Made by a program: the position numbers and the translations under genes | Shown here: positions 8,952 to 17,591 of the stretch, piece by piece | How positions within the stretch are numbered: the first letter of the stretch is position 1 | Layout of the letters: each line of letters starts with the position of its first letter | Notes under the pieces: model-generated | What the model was told of the DNA's origin: nothing | Database searches by the model: none | What the model saw: the letters and a program-made list of their open reading frames with translations, nothing else | NCBI GenBank assembly: GCA_039621445.1 | Contig: CP154955.1 | Coordinates: forward strand, 49,150,086-49,214,085 | DNA length: 64,000 nucleotides | Direction of reading: 5' to 3' | Source of the DNA: Euglena gracilis | Taxonomy: Eukaryota > Euglenida > Euglenophyceae > Euglenales

Positions 8952-9869
8952 CTAGCAACGGTTTCCTTTCCCCCTTCCTTTGCCTTTGCCTTTTCCACCG
9001 TCCTGGCCCTTTCCCCTAGACCAGGCATTTCCATTGTTTCCTTTCCCCCAGGAATTGTTTCCTTTGCCCTTTCCTTTGCCTTTGCCTTTGCCACCACCAG
9101 ACTGTGAATCAAAATTCTGTTGATTTGAGTTCCACCACTGATTTCCCTGAAAATTGGCATTGGTATTGGAATTCCACCCAGAATCGTTTCTCCATCCCCC
9201 CCCCCCATTGCCAAATTGAGATTGCTGGGGGGGTGGCAATGAATGTGATCGAACCACTGGCACTGGATTTTGCACTGGGGGGGTCACGTTTGCATTGGTC
9301 GCAGGAGCTGCCACCTGTGAATCTGATTTTCCAACGGACGGTTTTGTCACCGTTTCGCCCCCCTTTGCTGACCATGCTGGGGCGGGTGTCCTGGACCCCT
9401 TGGCCCGATCTGCCTTTGCAGACCTAGCCCTCCGGTTTCCGGACCCATTTGGCTCTCTGGAACTGTGTATCATGTCTTGATCATCCCTGGATGACAATTT
9501 TCGCTCAACAAAACGGAAAATTTCTTCAGCTCCCATTTTTGGCTTTTCCTCCACAATTTTGATTCTTTTATCCGTGCCTGTGATTGGTTTCCCACTGACC
9601 TCTTTCAGTTTGTCGCAAATCGTAATATTGGGCAAAAAGACTTCGAACTCCAGTGGTGAAACTTTCGAAACCTTACAGCTTACAGGGCTTTTCCCCAGTG
9701 ACACGTTCCACGGCACACATAATGTTTTCCTCAGTTGCAGGCACTCCAGGGTACATTCTGACTTTCGGTCCACACGTTGATTTCCTTTCCTCCTCATCGG
9801 CGACCAAATGAAAAATGAAATTTGGCAGTTTTCCCTTGACCAGCCTTTCTGCCTCATCGTCAGTGGCAC
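8952..9869 (-). CDS. gag nucleocapsid-like end, Gly-Lys-rich
   Basis: The frame carries a Ser/Arg/Lys linker, an Asn/Gly/Trp-rich segment (GNGGGGWRNDSGWNSN) and a final basic tract of repeated GKGKGK and GKGRGK, likely an RNA-binding nucleocapsid substitute. No CCHC zinc knuckle is seen in this frame. It ends at an in-frame TAG (8952-8954). The methyltransferase frame continues in the same phase after that codon, so readthrough or a nonsense mutation are both possible. Confidence 0.6.
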   Translation of the reverse strand: MPLTMRQKGWSRENCQISFFIWSPMRRKGNQRVDRKSECTLECLQLRKTLCVPWNVSLGKSPVSCKVSKVSPLEFEVFLPNITICDKLKEVSGKPITGTDKRIKIVEEKPKMGAEEIFRFVERKLSSRDDQDMIHSSREPNGSGNRRARSAKADRAKGSRTPAPAWSAKGGETVTKPSVGKSDSQVAAPATNANVTPPVQNPVPVVRSHSLPPPQQSQFGNGGGGWRNDSGWNSNTNANFQGNQWWNSNQQNFDSQSGGGKGKGKGKGKGNNSWGKGNNGNAWSRGKGQDGGKGKGKGRGKGNRC

Positions 9870-10428
9870 TTTTCACCTGTCTCCAGGCCATTCTGAAATT
9901 TATGACAAAGTCTCGCCATTCCCGTACAGTAATTTTCCCTTGGTTCACAAGGTTGACATCATACCATTTTTTTCTGGCACAGTCGGACTGAGTTCCAGCA
10001 TATTTCCCGTGAATCCTGTCAAATTCCTCCTCGAAAGATGTTTTTCCGTTCAATTATATTCGGAATTGCAATTCATTCTGATTTGTGTCGTCCAGAGTCA
10101 TTGCAAAAAGCCGAAGTTTGAGTGGTTCAGACATATTTCCATTCTGTAAAATAACCAACGTCCTGAAATATTGATCCCAATCCTGCACAAAGGACGACCA
10201 GTCTTTTGGCTTTCCAGAAAAATTTGGAGCCACCAGGTTTTTCATCAATTGATGTGTTGCCACTGAATTTGATGAAACCAGCCCTGCACCTGCAGGCACT
10301 GCCCTCACACACGTGCACGACCTGCCTGACATGTGTCGCATGTGATCCTGGTTCAGCGTATTCATAGCCTTCAATTTCAACCGGATTTTTCTCAATCGCA
10401 GGTAAATAGTTGTAACCAAAAAGATCAA
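9673..10428 (-). CDS. gag capsid-like region, split into two adjoining frames
   Basis: Two abutting frames (10054-10428 and 9673-10053, separated by a stop in the same phase) give a sequence of the Ty3-type capsid kind: LVAPNFSGKPKDWSSFVQDW, then EPLKLRLFAM, FDRIHGKYA, VREWRDFVINFRMAW and VKGKLPNFIF. The pattern F-x-G-x-x-x-x-W followed by a second half with spaced aromatic residues matches retrotransposon gag. The intervening stop may be a decay mutation. It would assemble the virus-like particle. Confidence 0.6.
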
Positions 10429-11188
10429 ACTCCTCGATTTCTGAATTTCCAGCTGATTTTTCTCCCGTTTCTTTTGTCAGATCTACTGTCGCAGATTTGG
10501 CAGATTCAGCTTGCTTATTTTTCATCACCAAAAACTCAGCCTGAAATAAATCCAGCTTTTGTTGCAATTTTTTCCGCTCCTGCTGTTCTTTAAAAAGTTC
10601 ACTGGACTGCTGTTGCAGTAAAACTCCAACCTGCTGTTTCATTGAATTTTCCATTTCAGCCCGAACTTTTTCAAACTGCCCCTCCCTTTCACTCAGCCTC
10701 AACCTTTCCTGCAACATTTCACTGATAATGACCTCCAAATTCTTTCTCGTTTGCAGCCACAACTCCCTTTGCACCTCCAACCGAATTGTTTCCTCACTCT
10801 TGTTAATCAGGTCACAGACTTTTTCAATGGGAAAATCTTTCCGACCCAGAAAATTCTCCAACCTCCCCAAACGATCATTCAGAGCTTTGCTCTCTCGCTC
10901 CAGGGACTGTGAAAATTCCTTCAATTTCTCAGCCTGCGCCTGAAATTTGGCACACTCAGTCTCCCCCAAACCTTTGCATTGCTGAAAAATGATCCCAAAG
11001 CGTCCCTCCAGACCAGAGCTTAGCTCACCGACTGCAAATTTGAGCTGATTAACAGCAATTTCCTGCTGTTTTTCCTTCTCCCCCACTTGTTGCACCACCA
11101 CGTGCATCTCCCCCACAGATTTTTCCAAAATCGACAGTTTGTGAGAAAAATCCCTCTCATTTTTTCTCAACCCCAACCTGGGCCTCAA
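10127..11188 (-). CDS. gag-like coiled-coil segment
   Basis: About 280 residues of strongly helical, heptad-like sequence rich in Glu, Lys, Gln and Leu (for example the region EKLKEFSQSLERESKALNDR), followed by an acidic linker. Long coiled coils precede capsid domains in some retroelement gag proteins, where they may assist multimerisation; that role is inferred. The last 70 or so residues of this frame are probably out of register: the capsid-like sequence continues in the frame at 10054-10428. Confidence 0.5.
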   Translation of the reverse strand: MRPRLGLRKNERDFSHKLSILEKSVGEMHVVVQQVGEKEKQQEIAVNQLKFAVGELSSGLEGRFGIIFQQCKGLGETECAKFQAQAEKLKEFSQSLERESKALNDRLGRLENFLGRKDFPIEKVCDLINKSEETIRLEVQRELWLQTRKNLEVIISEMLQERLRLSEREGQFEKVRAEMENSMKQQVGVLLQQQSSELFKEQQERKKLQQKLDLFQAEFLVMKNKQAESAKSATVDLTKETGEKSAGNSEIEEFDLFGYNYLPAIEKNPVEIEGYEYAEPGSHATHVRQVVHVCEGSACRCRAGFIKFSGNTSIDEKPGGSKFFWKAKRLVVLCAGLGSIFQDVGYFTEWKYV

Positions 11189-11437
11189 AAAAAGTGTTTA
11201 ACTCCATCCTCCCACTTTCTTCACTTTTTCGCAAACTGCCGTTCCATTTAAAACTCAACAAATGAATTTGGCATTGGGCCAGATTTTGCACCATTCCATT
11301 TCTTGAAAAGGGTTATTTCTTTTTCGGTTTTTTTTTTTTGACTGTTTTTTAATTTCGGGGGGTTTGGTGGTTGGTGGGAGGTTTTGTGGGGGAGTTTTTT
11401 TTAACAAGTAGGGGAGAAAGGTTTTTGGTTTTTGGTT

Positions 11438-12220
11438 TTAGGTGTTTTTTAGTATGTTGGATGGGGTTGGGTGGGTGAGGTTGGGGTTCAGGGATTGTGC
11501 AGGGAGTTTTCTGGTAGGGTGGAGAGGGGGGGTTAGTGGGGGTGGGGGGGGGGTTTGGTTGGGTTCATCGGCTAAACTGAGGGTTGTGGTGGGGGAGGTA
11601 TGGAGTTTTGGGTTGGGAGGTGCTCGTTTTTGGGGGGCGGTTGGGGTGGGCCTGTTTTTTTGGTGGGGTGGAGTGTGTGGAGGGTGTGGGGTTGGCGTTT
11701 GTGGTGGGAGGGGTTTGTTGGTGGTTTTGAGTGTGGCGTTTATTTGGTTTGGAATTGGGGGGGGGTTTTTTGCTTTTGTGGTGGTTTGGAGTTTTCGGTT
11801 GTGTTTTGGTTTGGGTTTTTTTTTTTCTTTTTTTGGGTTGTTTGCTTGGTTTTTTTCCGTTTCGGTTTTTTGGGTTGGGGGGATTTTTTTTCCCCTTTTG
11901 CTGAAACTGAGTTTTACAGTTGCACTCAGTTCAGCCTGAATTTCACGTTTCACCATGGCAATGTGATCAGCCATTCGCCCATCATGCATGCCCAATGCCT
12001 CATTCACCAGATTCAATGTCTTCCCCTGTGACATGGCCAATGCACGATTTAGCCTGTTTTCTGCCTCCCCCACCAGATTTTCAGCCGTTTTTTTCAGGAT
12101 TTTTTCCTTCCTGCACCAAACGTCTGCCATGTAAACATTCAATTTTGCAACTGATTTCTTCACCCTAATTGTTCCAATCATCATCGGACTGGCCGTAGCC
12201 CGATTCCATTTCCACATCAT
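11438..12220 (-). CDS. gag-like ORF: helical N-terminus, Lys/Pro-rich low-complexity tail
   Basis: A 260-residue frame overlapping the end of the repeat ORF in another phase. Residues 1-110 look helical and charged (RKEKILKKTAENLVGEAENRLNRA region). The remainder is a Lys then Pro/Thr/His-rich tract, reflecting a purine/G-rich stretch on the plus strand (11290-11890). The tail may be unstable simple sequence rather than selected protein. No motif recognised. Confidence 0.35.
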   Translation of the reverse strand: MMWKWNRATASPMMIGTIRVKKSVAKLNVYMADVWCRKEKILKKTAENLVGEAENRLNRALAMSQGKTLNLVNEALGMHDGRMADHIAMVKREIQAELSATVKLSFSKRGKKIPPTQKTETEKNQANNPKKEKKKPKPKHNRKLQTTTKAKNPPPIPNQINATLKTTNKPLPPQTPTPHPPHTPPHQKNRPTPTAPQKRAPPNPKLHTSPTTTLSLADEPNQTPPPPPLTPPLHPTRKLPAQSLNPNLTHPTPSNILKNT

Positions 12221-12750
12221 GCTGATTTTCAGGGTTTCCGGACCCAGTTTCTGCAGAAAAAATGGTGTTTGGCTGTAAATTTGTTGGCTGGGTCTGTGGA
12301 AAATCTGGCTGAATTGGCCGAAAGACCTGGGCTGGGCCTGTTTTTGAAGACTGTGTTGACGCTGGCTGAAAAACCTGCCCAGTCATCTGGGCTGGCCCCA
12401 TAATTGCTGGGACAGATGACTCAGCCGAAAACGGCTGGGCTGGCTGAAAAACTGGTAAAGTCATCTGGGCTGGCCCCATGATTGCTGGAACAGATGACTC
12501 AGCCGAAAACGGCTGGGCTGGCTGAAAAACCTGTGAAATCGTCTGGGCTGGCCCCATGATTGCTGGGACAGATGACTCAGCCGAAAATTGCTGGGTTGGC
12601 TGAAAAACCTGTGAAGTCATCTGGGCTGGCTGCGTGATTTGTGGGACAGATGACTCAGCCGAAAACTGCTGGGCTGGGTGGAAAACCTGCCCAGGCATCT
12701 GGGCTGGGACAGATATCTCAGCCGAAAACGGCTGGGCTGGCTGAAAAGCC
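12165..12750 (-). CDS. gag-like ORF with a 26-residue tandem repeat
   Basis: Minus-strand frame with five or more copies of a 26-residue unit of the pattern QVFQPAQPFSAESSVPAIMG, encoded by a 78-bp DNA repeat (copies near 12361, 12439, 12517, 12595 and 12673). The tail is acidic (MESGYGQSDDDWNN). The unit is Gln/Pro/Ser-rich and probably disordered. Its place between the LTR and the coiled-coil and capsid-like parts suggests a gag spacer. Function unknown. Confidence 0.5.
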
Positions 12751-12948
12751 TGCAGCTGGGCTGCAGCTGGCTGTGCTGACTGCTATTCTGAACTCTGTGT
12801 TAACAGCAATGGTTCTGGATGGGCTGTTAAACACCAATTTTTTTGTTCTGGCCCTGGGCTGCTGTCTCGTGACGACACAGAAATTTGCTGAAAACCTGGA
12901 AAATTTACTGGCCACATGCCAGCAGCTTTCATTCCTTTTGAACCACCC

Positions 12949-13605
12949 CTAAATAATAACCATTTTTTTTTGCTTTGAAATACCCATTTGCTGAATAATT
13001 GCGTTTTCAGCCTGTTTTTCTTCCTCTGTTTCGCTTTCGTAAGCTGGGGGGTCTGATTCATCGTCACTGCCATGCAGTGAAACCAGCTGTAAATTTTCTG
13101 GCCCTGCCACCGTGATGGGCCTTATAGAATCAGAATCAGATTCTGATTCCTGTGTCGTTTCTGAAAATCCTGAAGCCGATAAAGTTTCTGCAGCCTGAAA
13201 ATTGTTTTCTGCCACAGATTCCATCATGATTTGCAATGATGCCACAGGTTCTGAAAACTGGGCTGCAGAAAATTCAGCTTCCTTTTCGTTCTGAATGCAG
13301 TTTTCTGCAACAGATCTCAGAACATTTTCACCACAATCTGAAACTCGGACAGATTGACCTGAAAACGAGCAGATTTCTGCAGATTCTTCTGAAAATTGAC
13401 AGACAACTGGGTTGGTGAAACTGCCCTCGTGTACCATTCTGTTGCCACAGCCAACAGAACAATCCTCTGTGACCGTGTTGACCGTCTCTGAAAACTTTTC
13501 ACTGACAGAGTCAGTGAAACTGCCTTTGCTTGCGATGTCAGCCGAATCTGAAAACTTTGCACTGATTCTGCTGGCAGAGCCAGCGGAACAAATCTCTGCG
13601 ACCAT
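12949..13605 (-). CDS. N-terminal gag-like ORF, low complexity
   Basis: A frame of about 218 codons from MVAEIC at the LTR/PBS junction to a stop at 12949. It is rich in Ser, Glu and Phe, with recurring short motifs of the type (K/Q)FSE(S/T/P) and (V)AEN, and an acidic end (SDDESDPPAYESETEEE). No catalytic motif or known domain is recognised. By position it is the leader of gag. The frame is also open upstream through the LTR to 13911, but a start inside the LTR is less likely. It breaks against the next frame, so the complete protein is not continuous here. Confidence 0.45.
   Translation of the reverse strand: MVAEICSAGSASRISAKFSDSADIASKGSFTDSVSEKFSETVNTVTEDCSVGCGNRMVHEGSFTNPVVCQFSEESAEICSFSGQSVRVSDCGENVLRSVAENCIQNEKEAEFSAAQFSEPVASLQIMMESVAENNFQAAETLSASGFSETTQESESDSDSIRPITVAGPENLQLVSLHGSDDESDPPAYESETEEEKQAENAIIQQMGISKQKKMVII
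13590..13604 (-). promoter_or_regulatory. candidate tRNA primer-binding site
   Basis: Directly after the LTR end the minus strand reads TGGTCGCAGAGATTT. TGG complementary to the tRNA CCA end, with no spacer after the terminal CA, is the usual position of a PBS. The matching tRNA is not identified. The probable gag start codon ATG spans the last LTR base and the first two PBS bases. Confidence 0.55.
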
Positions 13606-14429
13606 GTTCGCCGGCCCCACCCCCTGTGCGCCGCCGGTCGCCCCCGCGACCGGCGAGTCCCGGTGGGCCGAGGGCCCGGGGGGTCCTCGCCGTTGTGGAA
13701 ATCCACCAACAGCCGGGGGGTGGGTGTTTCCGGGGTGGGGACTGCGCTTTCTCCGAGGGTTGGTGGGCTCAAGCCAACCTCCGTTTGTTTCACTCAGGTA
13801 TTTTCCCCAACCCCAGCCGGTGCGTAGGATCGTTTTTTCAAGGGTTTCCGAAATTTTAGTGAAAAACGAAAAATCTGCCATTTGCAATGAAATCGAACTT
13901 TTCTCTCTCAAATCTCACTTTTCTCTCTTTCTCTCTCTCACACTCTCTTGCACACACCAACCCACAAACCAACACACTGAATCTGAAATGAATCCCAACC
14001 CACTGGAGAAGCAATCACTCTGTTGGAAATCTGGGAGAGTGACTGAATGTGATGAAAAAAACAACCTGGGGCAAGGAAGATGAGGTATAGGGGATAGGAG
14101 TGGCGGTGAGGGTGGCGGTGTTGTAGGGTCTCCTTCAAACCAAACCTTCAATGAATACAACCAACAATGTAATGACCAACAATGTAATTGCCAATTCCAA
14201 TTCAACAGTGTGATTGATCAAATCCAATTCAATGTATTTCCTCTTTGCCAAATAATGGGGAAAACCCCTCAAGTTCTGTAAAAAAAAAACAGAATTTGAA
14301 GGCGCAAAATAATTTGACCCGCTTCTAATTTAAATCGCGGGGTTTTTAAACTGATTGGCTGTTACCCGCGATGTTGGAATTTGCGCTTTCTGGCAATCTT
14401 TGGCTGCCGGCGAAAGCCGGCGGCAGACA
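13605..14429 (-). repeat. 5' LTR of the methyltransferase retrotransposon
   Basis: About 825 bp, a direct repeat of 1598-2420. In minus orientation it begins TGTCTGCCGCC and ends GGCGAACA, the usual TG...CA pattern. It contains a GC-rich end (13605-13770) and an AT-richer interior with CT-rich tracts. A frame starting MREKSSISLQ at 13911 stays open through the LTR end into gag. Confidence 0.88.
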
Positions 14430-14464
14430 GATTGCCCATGGAATGCTGCACTTCTTCCTCTCCT

Positions 14465-15511
14465 TCAGCTCTGCTGCAGCTCTTCTACAGCAAAAAACAA
14501 TTGTTGTGCCAATGTTTGATAATCTGCCTCCACACTGCCATACAGGCATGCCACCATCCTTTCCAGGTGTAACATCTTTTGTTGCCATGCCTTCAGCTGC
14601 TTGTCCCAGGCCCCTTTTCCATCTGAACCATGATTATTATCTTCCGCTCTTACCTTTATCCCCTGATACCTTGGCAGCTCCCCCAGCACCATCTTCCAGT
14701 GCAGTCTCACTCCTTTTTCGACGTGCCGAAGGCACGCTGCCAGCTCTGGCGCCAGTGGCGCCAGTTCCTCCTGCCAGGGGAGCCGTTCTTCCGCGTCGTC
14801 GTTGTCGTTGTCCTCCTCGTCTTCTCCGTCCTCCTCCATCGCGGACCGCTCCGCTCGCTGCGTCATCCCCTTGTCTTTCTTCGAACTCTTCTCCAGCCAA
14901 CGCTCAGCCAACTTGAATGTCAGGGGGGCCAGGGCATGTTCCAGGGCACCTTGGGCACCAAGTCGTTGATAGTGGGCTGTAAAAGCCTCCACCCCCCTCC
15001 ACTGGCCAATTTCGCAAACTTCTTGGGCAGAAAGGCCCAATTTTTTGAGTAAACCGGCTCCTGCTCCTCTGGTTGAGTGGGCCCCCCACACCTGGGGGGT
15101 CACCCCATGCTTGGCCAAAAAATCTTTTGTGATGGAAGCAACAGTGTCTGCACTCATGGCCCTGAAGGGGGGTTTTAATGAAATCAGCAGGGGGCCCCCA
15201 GGTCTGACTAATAAACGTGTTGCAGCAACATAGCACATCATTAAATGAAATGGGCTTATTTGGGGACATTGGGGAATAGACACCACCCTTTCCCAATTAT
15301 GGAATTTTTGTCCTTTACGCTTAATCTTGATGTAGGGTGCCCTACCCAACACACTGGTGGTTCGTTTGACTTGTGCCAAATCTGAGGATCGGTATAAACA
15401 GAGGATGCGTGAACAAAAAATCAGTTGTGTACGCAATGTACAAATATCAGTGGGCATAGGCGCCTTTGCCAGCCCCAGGAGGATTGGGAGGGGATCCGAA
15501 AAATGCCCCAT
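14465..15511 (-). CDS. tyrosine recombinase catalytic domain
   Basis: LCLYRSSDLAQVKR holds the first catalytic Arg; WGAHSTRGAGAGLLKKLGL holds the His-x-x-Arg box; IGQWRGVEAFTAHYQRL holds the Trp and the nucleophilic Tyr. Spacing fits phage-integrase-type recombinases. A charged tail of about 130 residues follows (acidic EEDGEDEEDNDNDDAEE, then helical), ending in TGA at 14465. It would integrate circular element cDNA without a target duplication. Confidence 0.85.
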   Translation of the reverse strand: MGHFSDPLPILLGLAKAPMPTDICTLRTQLIFCSRILCLYRSSDLAQVKRTTSVLGRAPYIKIKRKGQKFHNWERVVSIPQCPQISPFHLMMCYVAATRLLVRPGGPLLISLKPPFRAMSADTVASITKDFLAKHGVTPQVWGAHSTRGAGAGLLKKLGLSAQEVCEIGQWRGVEAFTAHYQRLGAQGALEHALAPLTFKLAERWLEKSSKKDKGMTQRAERSAMEEDGEDEEDNDNDDAEERLPWQEELAPLAPELAACLRHVEKGVRLHWKMVLGELPRYQGIKVRAEDNNHGSDGKGAWDKQLKAWQQKMLHLERMVACLYGSVEADYQTLAQQLFFAVEELQQS

Positions 15512-16100
15512 ACTTCTCCAAGTTTTGGTTCCAAAGCCTCTTGTAGGGGGTTAACAGAGTGTGGAATCTCAGCCCACCAAACCCAGGAATCAAAAGCATT
15601 GCACTATAGGCATTACGGGCTTGGGCCTTGGAAAATTGGAATAATTGTATTAAAGCGTCAGCCACTTGGTCAGTGGTGGCTTCTGGGGGGGGCACCCCCA
15701 TTTGTTCCAAAATTACCCACAGAAGTGCAAAAGCACTCTGATAACGCTTTAAACTGGGGTTTCTCCCCAGGAAATCTTCAATGGTTTTAAACTGAATTTG
15801 TTTCCCCTCCAAAATGTGCCTGAGCAAATCATGCAAAGCAGGGGCCACCTGGGGGGTGGCATTTGTTCCCCCCTGCAATTGGTGAACATACCCCTGTAGG
15901 GGGTGATTTTCAGGCAGGGGGTCCCTGGTACTTTCATTTTTATTAATTGGGGCCACCATGTGGCTGAATCCTAGTAGGGGGTGACCATCAAAACTTTGGT
16001 CTGGGGAAACATTTTCAACCTGGGTAAACATTTTTGAATTATTGACCGGGGGGGTTTGCATAAAGATCCCCCATGTTGTCCAGTGGACATTGTAATGCAT
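15447..16100 (-). CDS. tyrosine recombinase N-terminal (core-binding) region
   Basis: 218 residues downstream of RNase H with a helical region (LKRYQSAFALLWVILEQMG, TTDQVADALIQLFQFSKAQA, RNAYSAMLLIPGFGGLRF) of the kind that forms the DNA-clamping N-terminal domain in DIRS recombinases. The catalytic part continues in another frame from about 15511. Assignment rests on position and the following catalytic domain. Confidence 0.55.
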   Translation of the reverse strand: MHYNVHWTTWGIFMQTPPVNNSKMFTQVENVSPDQSFDGHPLLGFSHMVAPINKNESTRDPLPENHPLQGYVHQLQGGTNATPQVAPALHDLLRHILEGKQIQFKTIEDFLGRNPSLKRYQSAFALLWVILEQMGVPPPEATTDQVADALIQLFQFSKAQARNAYSAMLLIPGFGGLRFHTLLTPYKRLWNQNLEKYGAFFGSPPNPPGAGKGAYAH

Positions 16101-16212
16101 TTACCGCTGTGGCTTCCCAATGGGGCCACCTGGCCACAAATTTGGGCAGTTTTTTGTTGCCTGGGGAGGCAAATAAATCTGTTTCCAGATTTATGAAATC
16201 TTTGAACTGCTG

Positions 16213-16640
16213 TCAGAGCCATTGAAAAAGTTGGGGGTCTAAAGAATAATCCCCCCTGTCCATTTCCCACCTGCTGATGGGGTCTGCTAGGCATTCCTTT
16301 GAAGGCACCCAGTTGACTTGGAGGTTTACTTGGTGCTCCATGCACCACTTGAAAAATGGTCTTAGCATGTTGCTGAAGGGGTCCTTTCTGCCCCCACCTT
16401 TTGTTAGGTAAAAGTAAATTACCTGGTTGTCTACTGACAAGGAAACGGTTTCCCCAGGTTTGCTCAAACTTTTCACAGTGCTGATTGCTGCACTGAGCTC
16501 CTTTACATTGATGTGCAAAATGGAGTCTTTTCTCCAAAATTCCTGCACAATTTCTCCTGTGTGGATGTCTAGCCCCCCCCCCCCATGGGTGCTGCTGTCT
16601 GAGTGCAACATTCTGGTTGCATTTTGGGGGAAGGGTCTGC
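16213..16640 (-). CDS. DIRS-type RNase H
   Basis: In a frame shifted from the RT end. DSSTHGGGGLDIHTGEIVQEF carries the first Asp, HINVKELSAAISTV the catalytic Glu, VSLSVDNQVIYFYL the second Asp, and VNWVPSKECLADPISRWEM the final acidic motif. This is the RNase H set of DIRS and related elements. The C-run at 16571-16580 is the likely site of the indel that moves the frame. Confidence 0.8.
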
Positions 16641-17591
16641 CCCCCAGGTGACCCTTAATTGGGCTTTCATTTCCTGGGAAATGTGGTGTTTTGAGTCCCA
16701 GGGGGCTGTGGGCTTTGCCACCAAAAAACTTGCTAGGGTGTCTGTAAAAGCCCTTAAAAAGGGCAGGGCCATTAGGTTGCATCTTATTTGGCCCAAAATG
16801 GCAGCCAACTGCCTTTTTGACATGTAATCTTTTTTCACGATTTTTCCCAGCTCCTTTTTTATGGTTTTGACTTTAAGGGGGGGCACCTGTAGCTTTCCTT
16901 CCTGGAAGTTCAGTTGAAAACCAAGATGGGTTACCACTTGTGTGGGCTGGAGGGTGGACTTTTTTATATTGATTTTGAACCCAGAATCCAGCAAATCTTT
17001 GACAACTCTGTTCAGGTGATTTTGCAATGTGTTTTGGGTGGGGGCCACCAGCAAAATGTCGTCCAGGTAAATAAACACCTGGATGCCTCTTTTTCTCCAC
17101 AGTTTTTCGAATGTTTTCATCACTGACATGAAAATTTGGGGCATTACATTTAGCCCAAAGCAGCCTGTTTGAAATTCCCAGGTCTGCCCCGCCACCTGAT
17201 GCCTTAAAAACGGCCTTATGCCTGGACCTAATGGAATATGAAAATAGGCATCCTTTAGGTCTATTTTTGCTGCCCAGTGGCCTTTTTCCAAAACTGGAAA
17301 AATGTGCTGGATATGATCCAGCTTGAAAGGTTTCACTTGAAACTGCTGATTTATTTCTCTGCAGTCGCTGATCATTCTCCACTTGGTTGTTCCCCCTTCT
17401 GGTTTTGAAGTTAAAAACCATGGGATCAAATGCTGGGTTTTTGAATCCCAAACTCGTTTCACTGACCCAGTTTTTTCGTAATCCAGCAGAATTTTTTCTG
17501 CCTGGTTTAAGTCCAGGTTGGCTCTGGGTTTTGGGTGGGTGAACAATTTTGGGGGATTCACCCAGGGGGGTTGAATTCCATTTTTTATCAA
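16569..17591 (-). CDS. DIRS-type reverse transcriptase
   Basis: About 340 residues with LIPWFLTSKPEGGTTKWRMI, ISDCREINQQF, AAKIDLKDAYFHIPLG (first catalytic Asp), FGLNVMPQIFMSVM and VFIYLDDILLVAP (YLDD). The thumb and connection region follows (TQVVTHLGFQLNF, KKDYMSKRQLAAILGQI). All catalytic Asp residues are present. There is no clear ATG; the frame opens at a TTG overlapping the gag stop, which fits expression by frameshift. Confidence 0.88.
   Translation of the reverse strand: MIKNGIQPPWVNPPKLFTHPKPRANLDLNQAEKILLDYEKTGSVKRVWDSKTQHLIPWFLTSKPEGGTTKWRMISDCREINQQFQVKPFKLDHIQHIFPVLEKGHWAAKIDLKDAYFHIPLGPGIRPFLRHQVAGQTWEFQTGCFGLNVMPQIFMSVMKTFEKLWRKRGIQVFIYLDDILLVAPTQNTLQNHLNRVVKDLLDSGFKINIKKSTLQPTQVVTHLGFQLNFQEGKLQVPPLKVKTIKKELGKIVKKDYMSKRQLAAILGQIRCNLMALPFLRAFTDTLASFLVAKPTAPWDSKHHISQEMKAQLRVTWGADPSPKMQPECCTQTAAPMGGGG

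Larger units (their letters stand above)
1598..14429 (-). mobile_element. Ty3/gypsy-type LTR retrotransposon carrying a cytosine DNA methyltransferase domain
   Basis: Two direct repeats of about 820 bp (1598-2420 and 13605-14429) bound roughly 11.2 kb of minus-strand coding sequence ordered gag, C5-methyltransferase, Dam-like block, protease, RT, RNase H, integrase. RT before integrase defines the Ty3/gypsy arrangement. On the minus strand the LTR reads TGT...ACA in the right-hand copy, a TGG-starting primer-binding candidate abuts the 5' LTR, and a purine tract abuts the 3' LTR. LTR copies are about 96-97% identical by eye, so insertion is not very recent. The coding region has several frameshifts and in-frame TAG codons, so this copy looks defective. 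No convincing target-site duplication: GATTG on the right versus GGTTT on the left. Confidence 0.9.

Noticed and set aside
11442-12031. Plus-strand Gly/Phe/Val-rich frames
   Set aside because: Reverse complement of the Pro/Lys-rich gag segment, low complexity.
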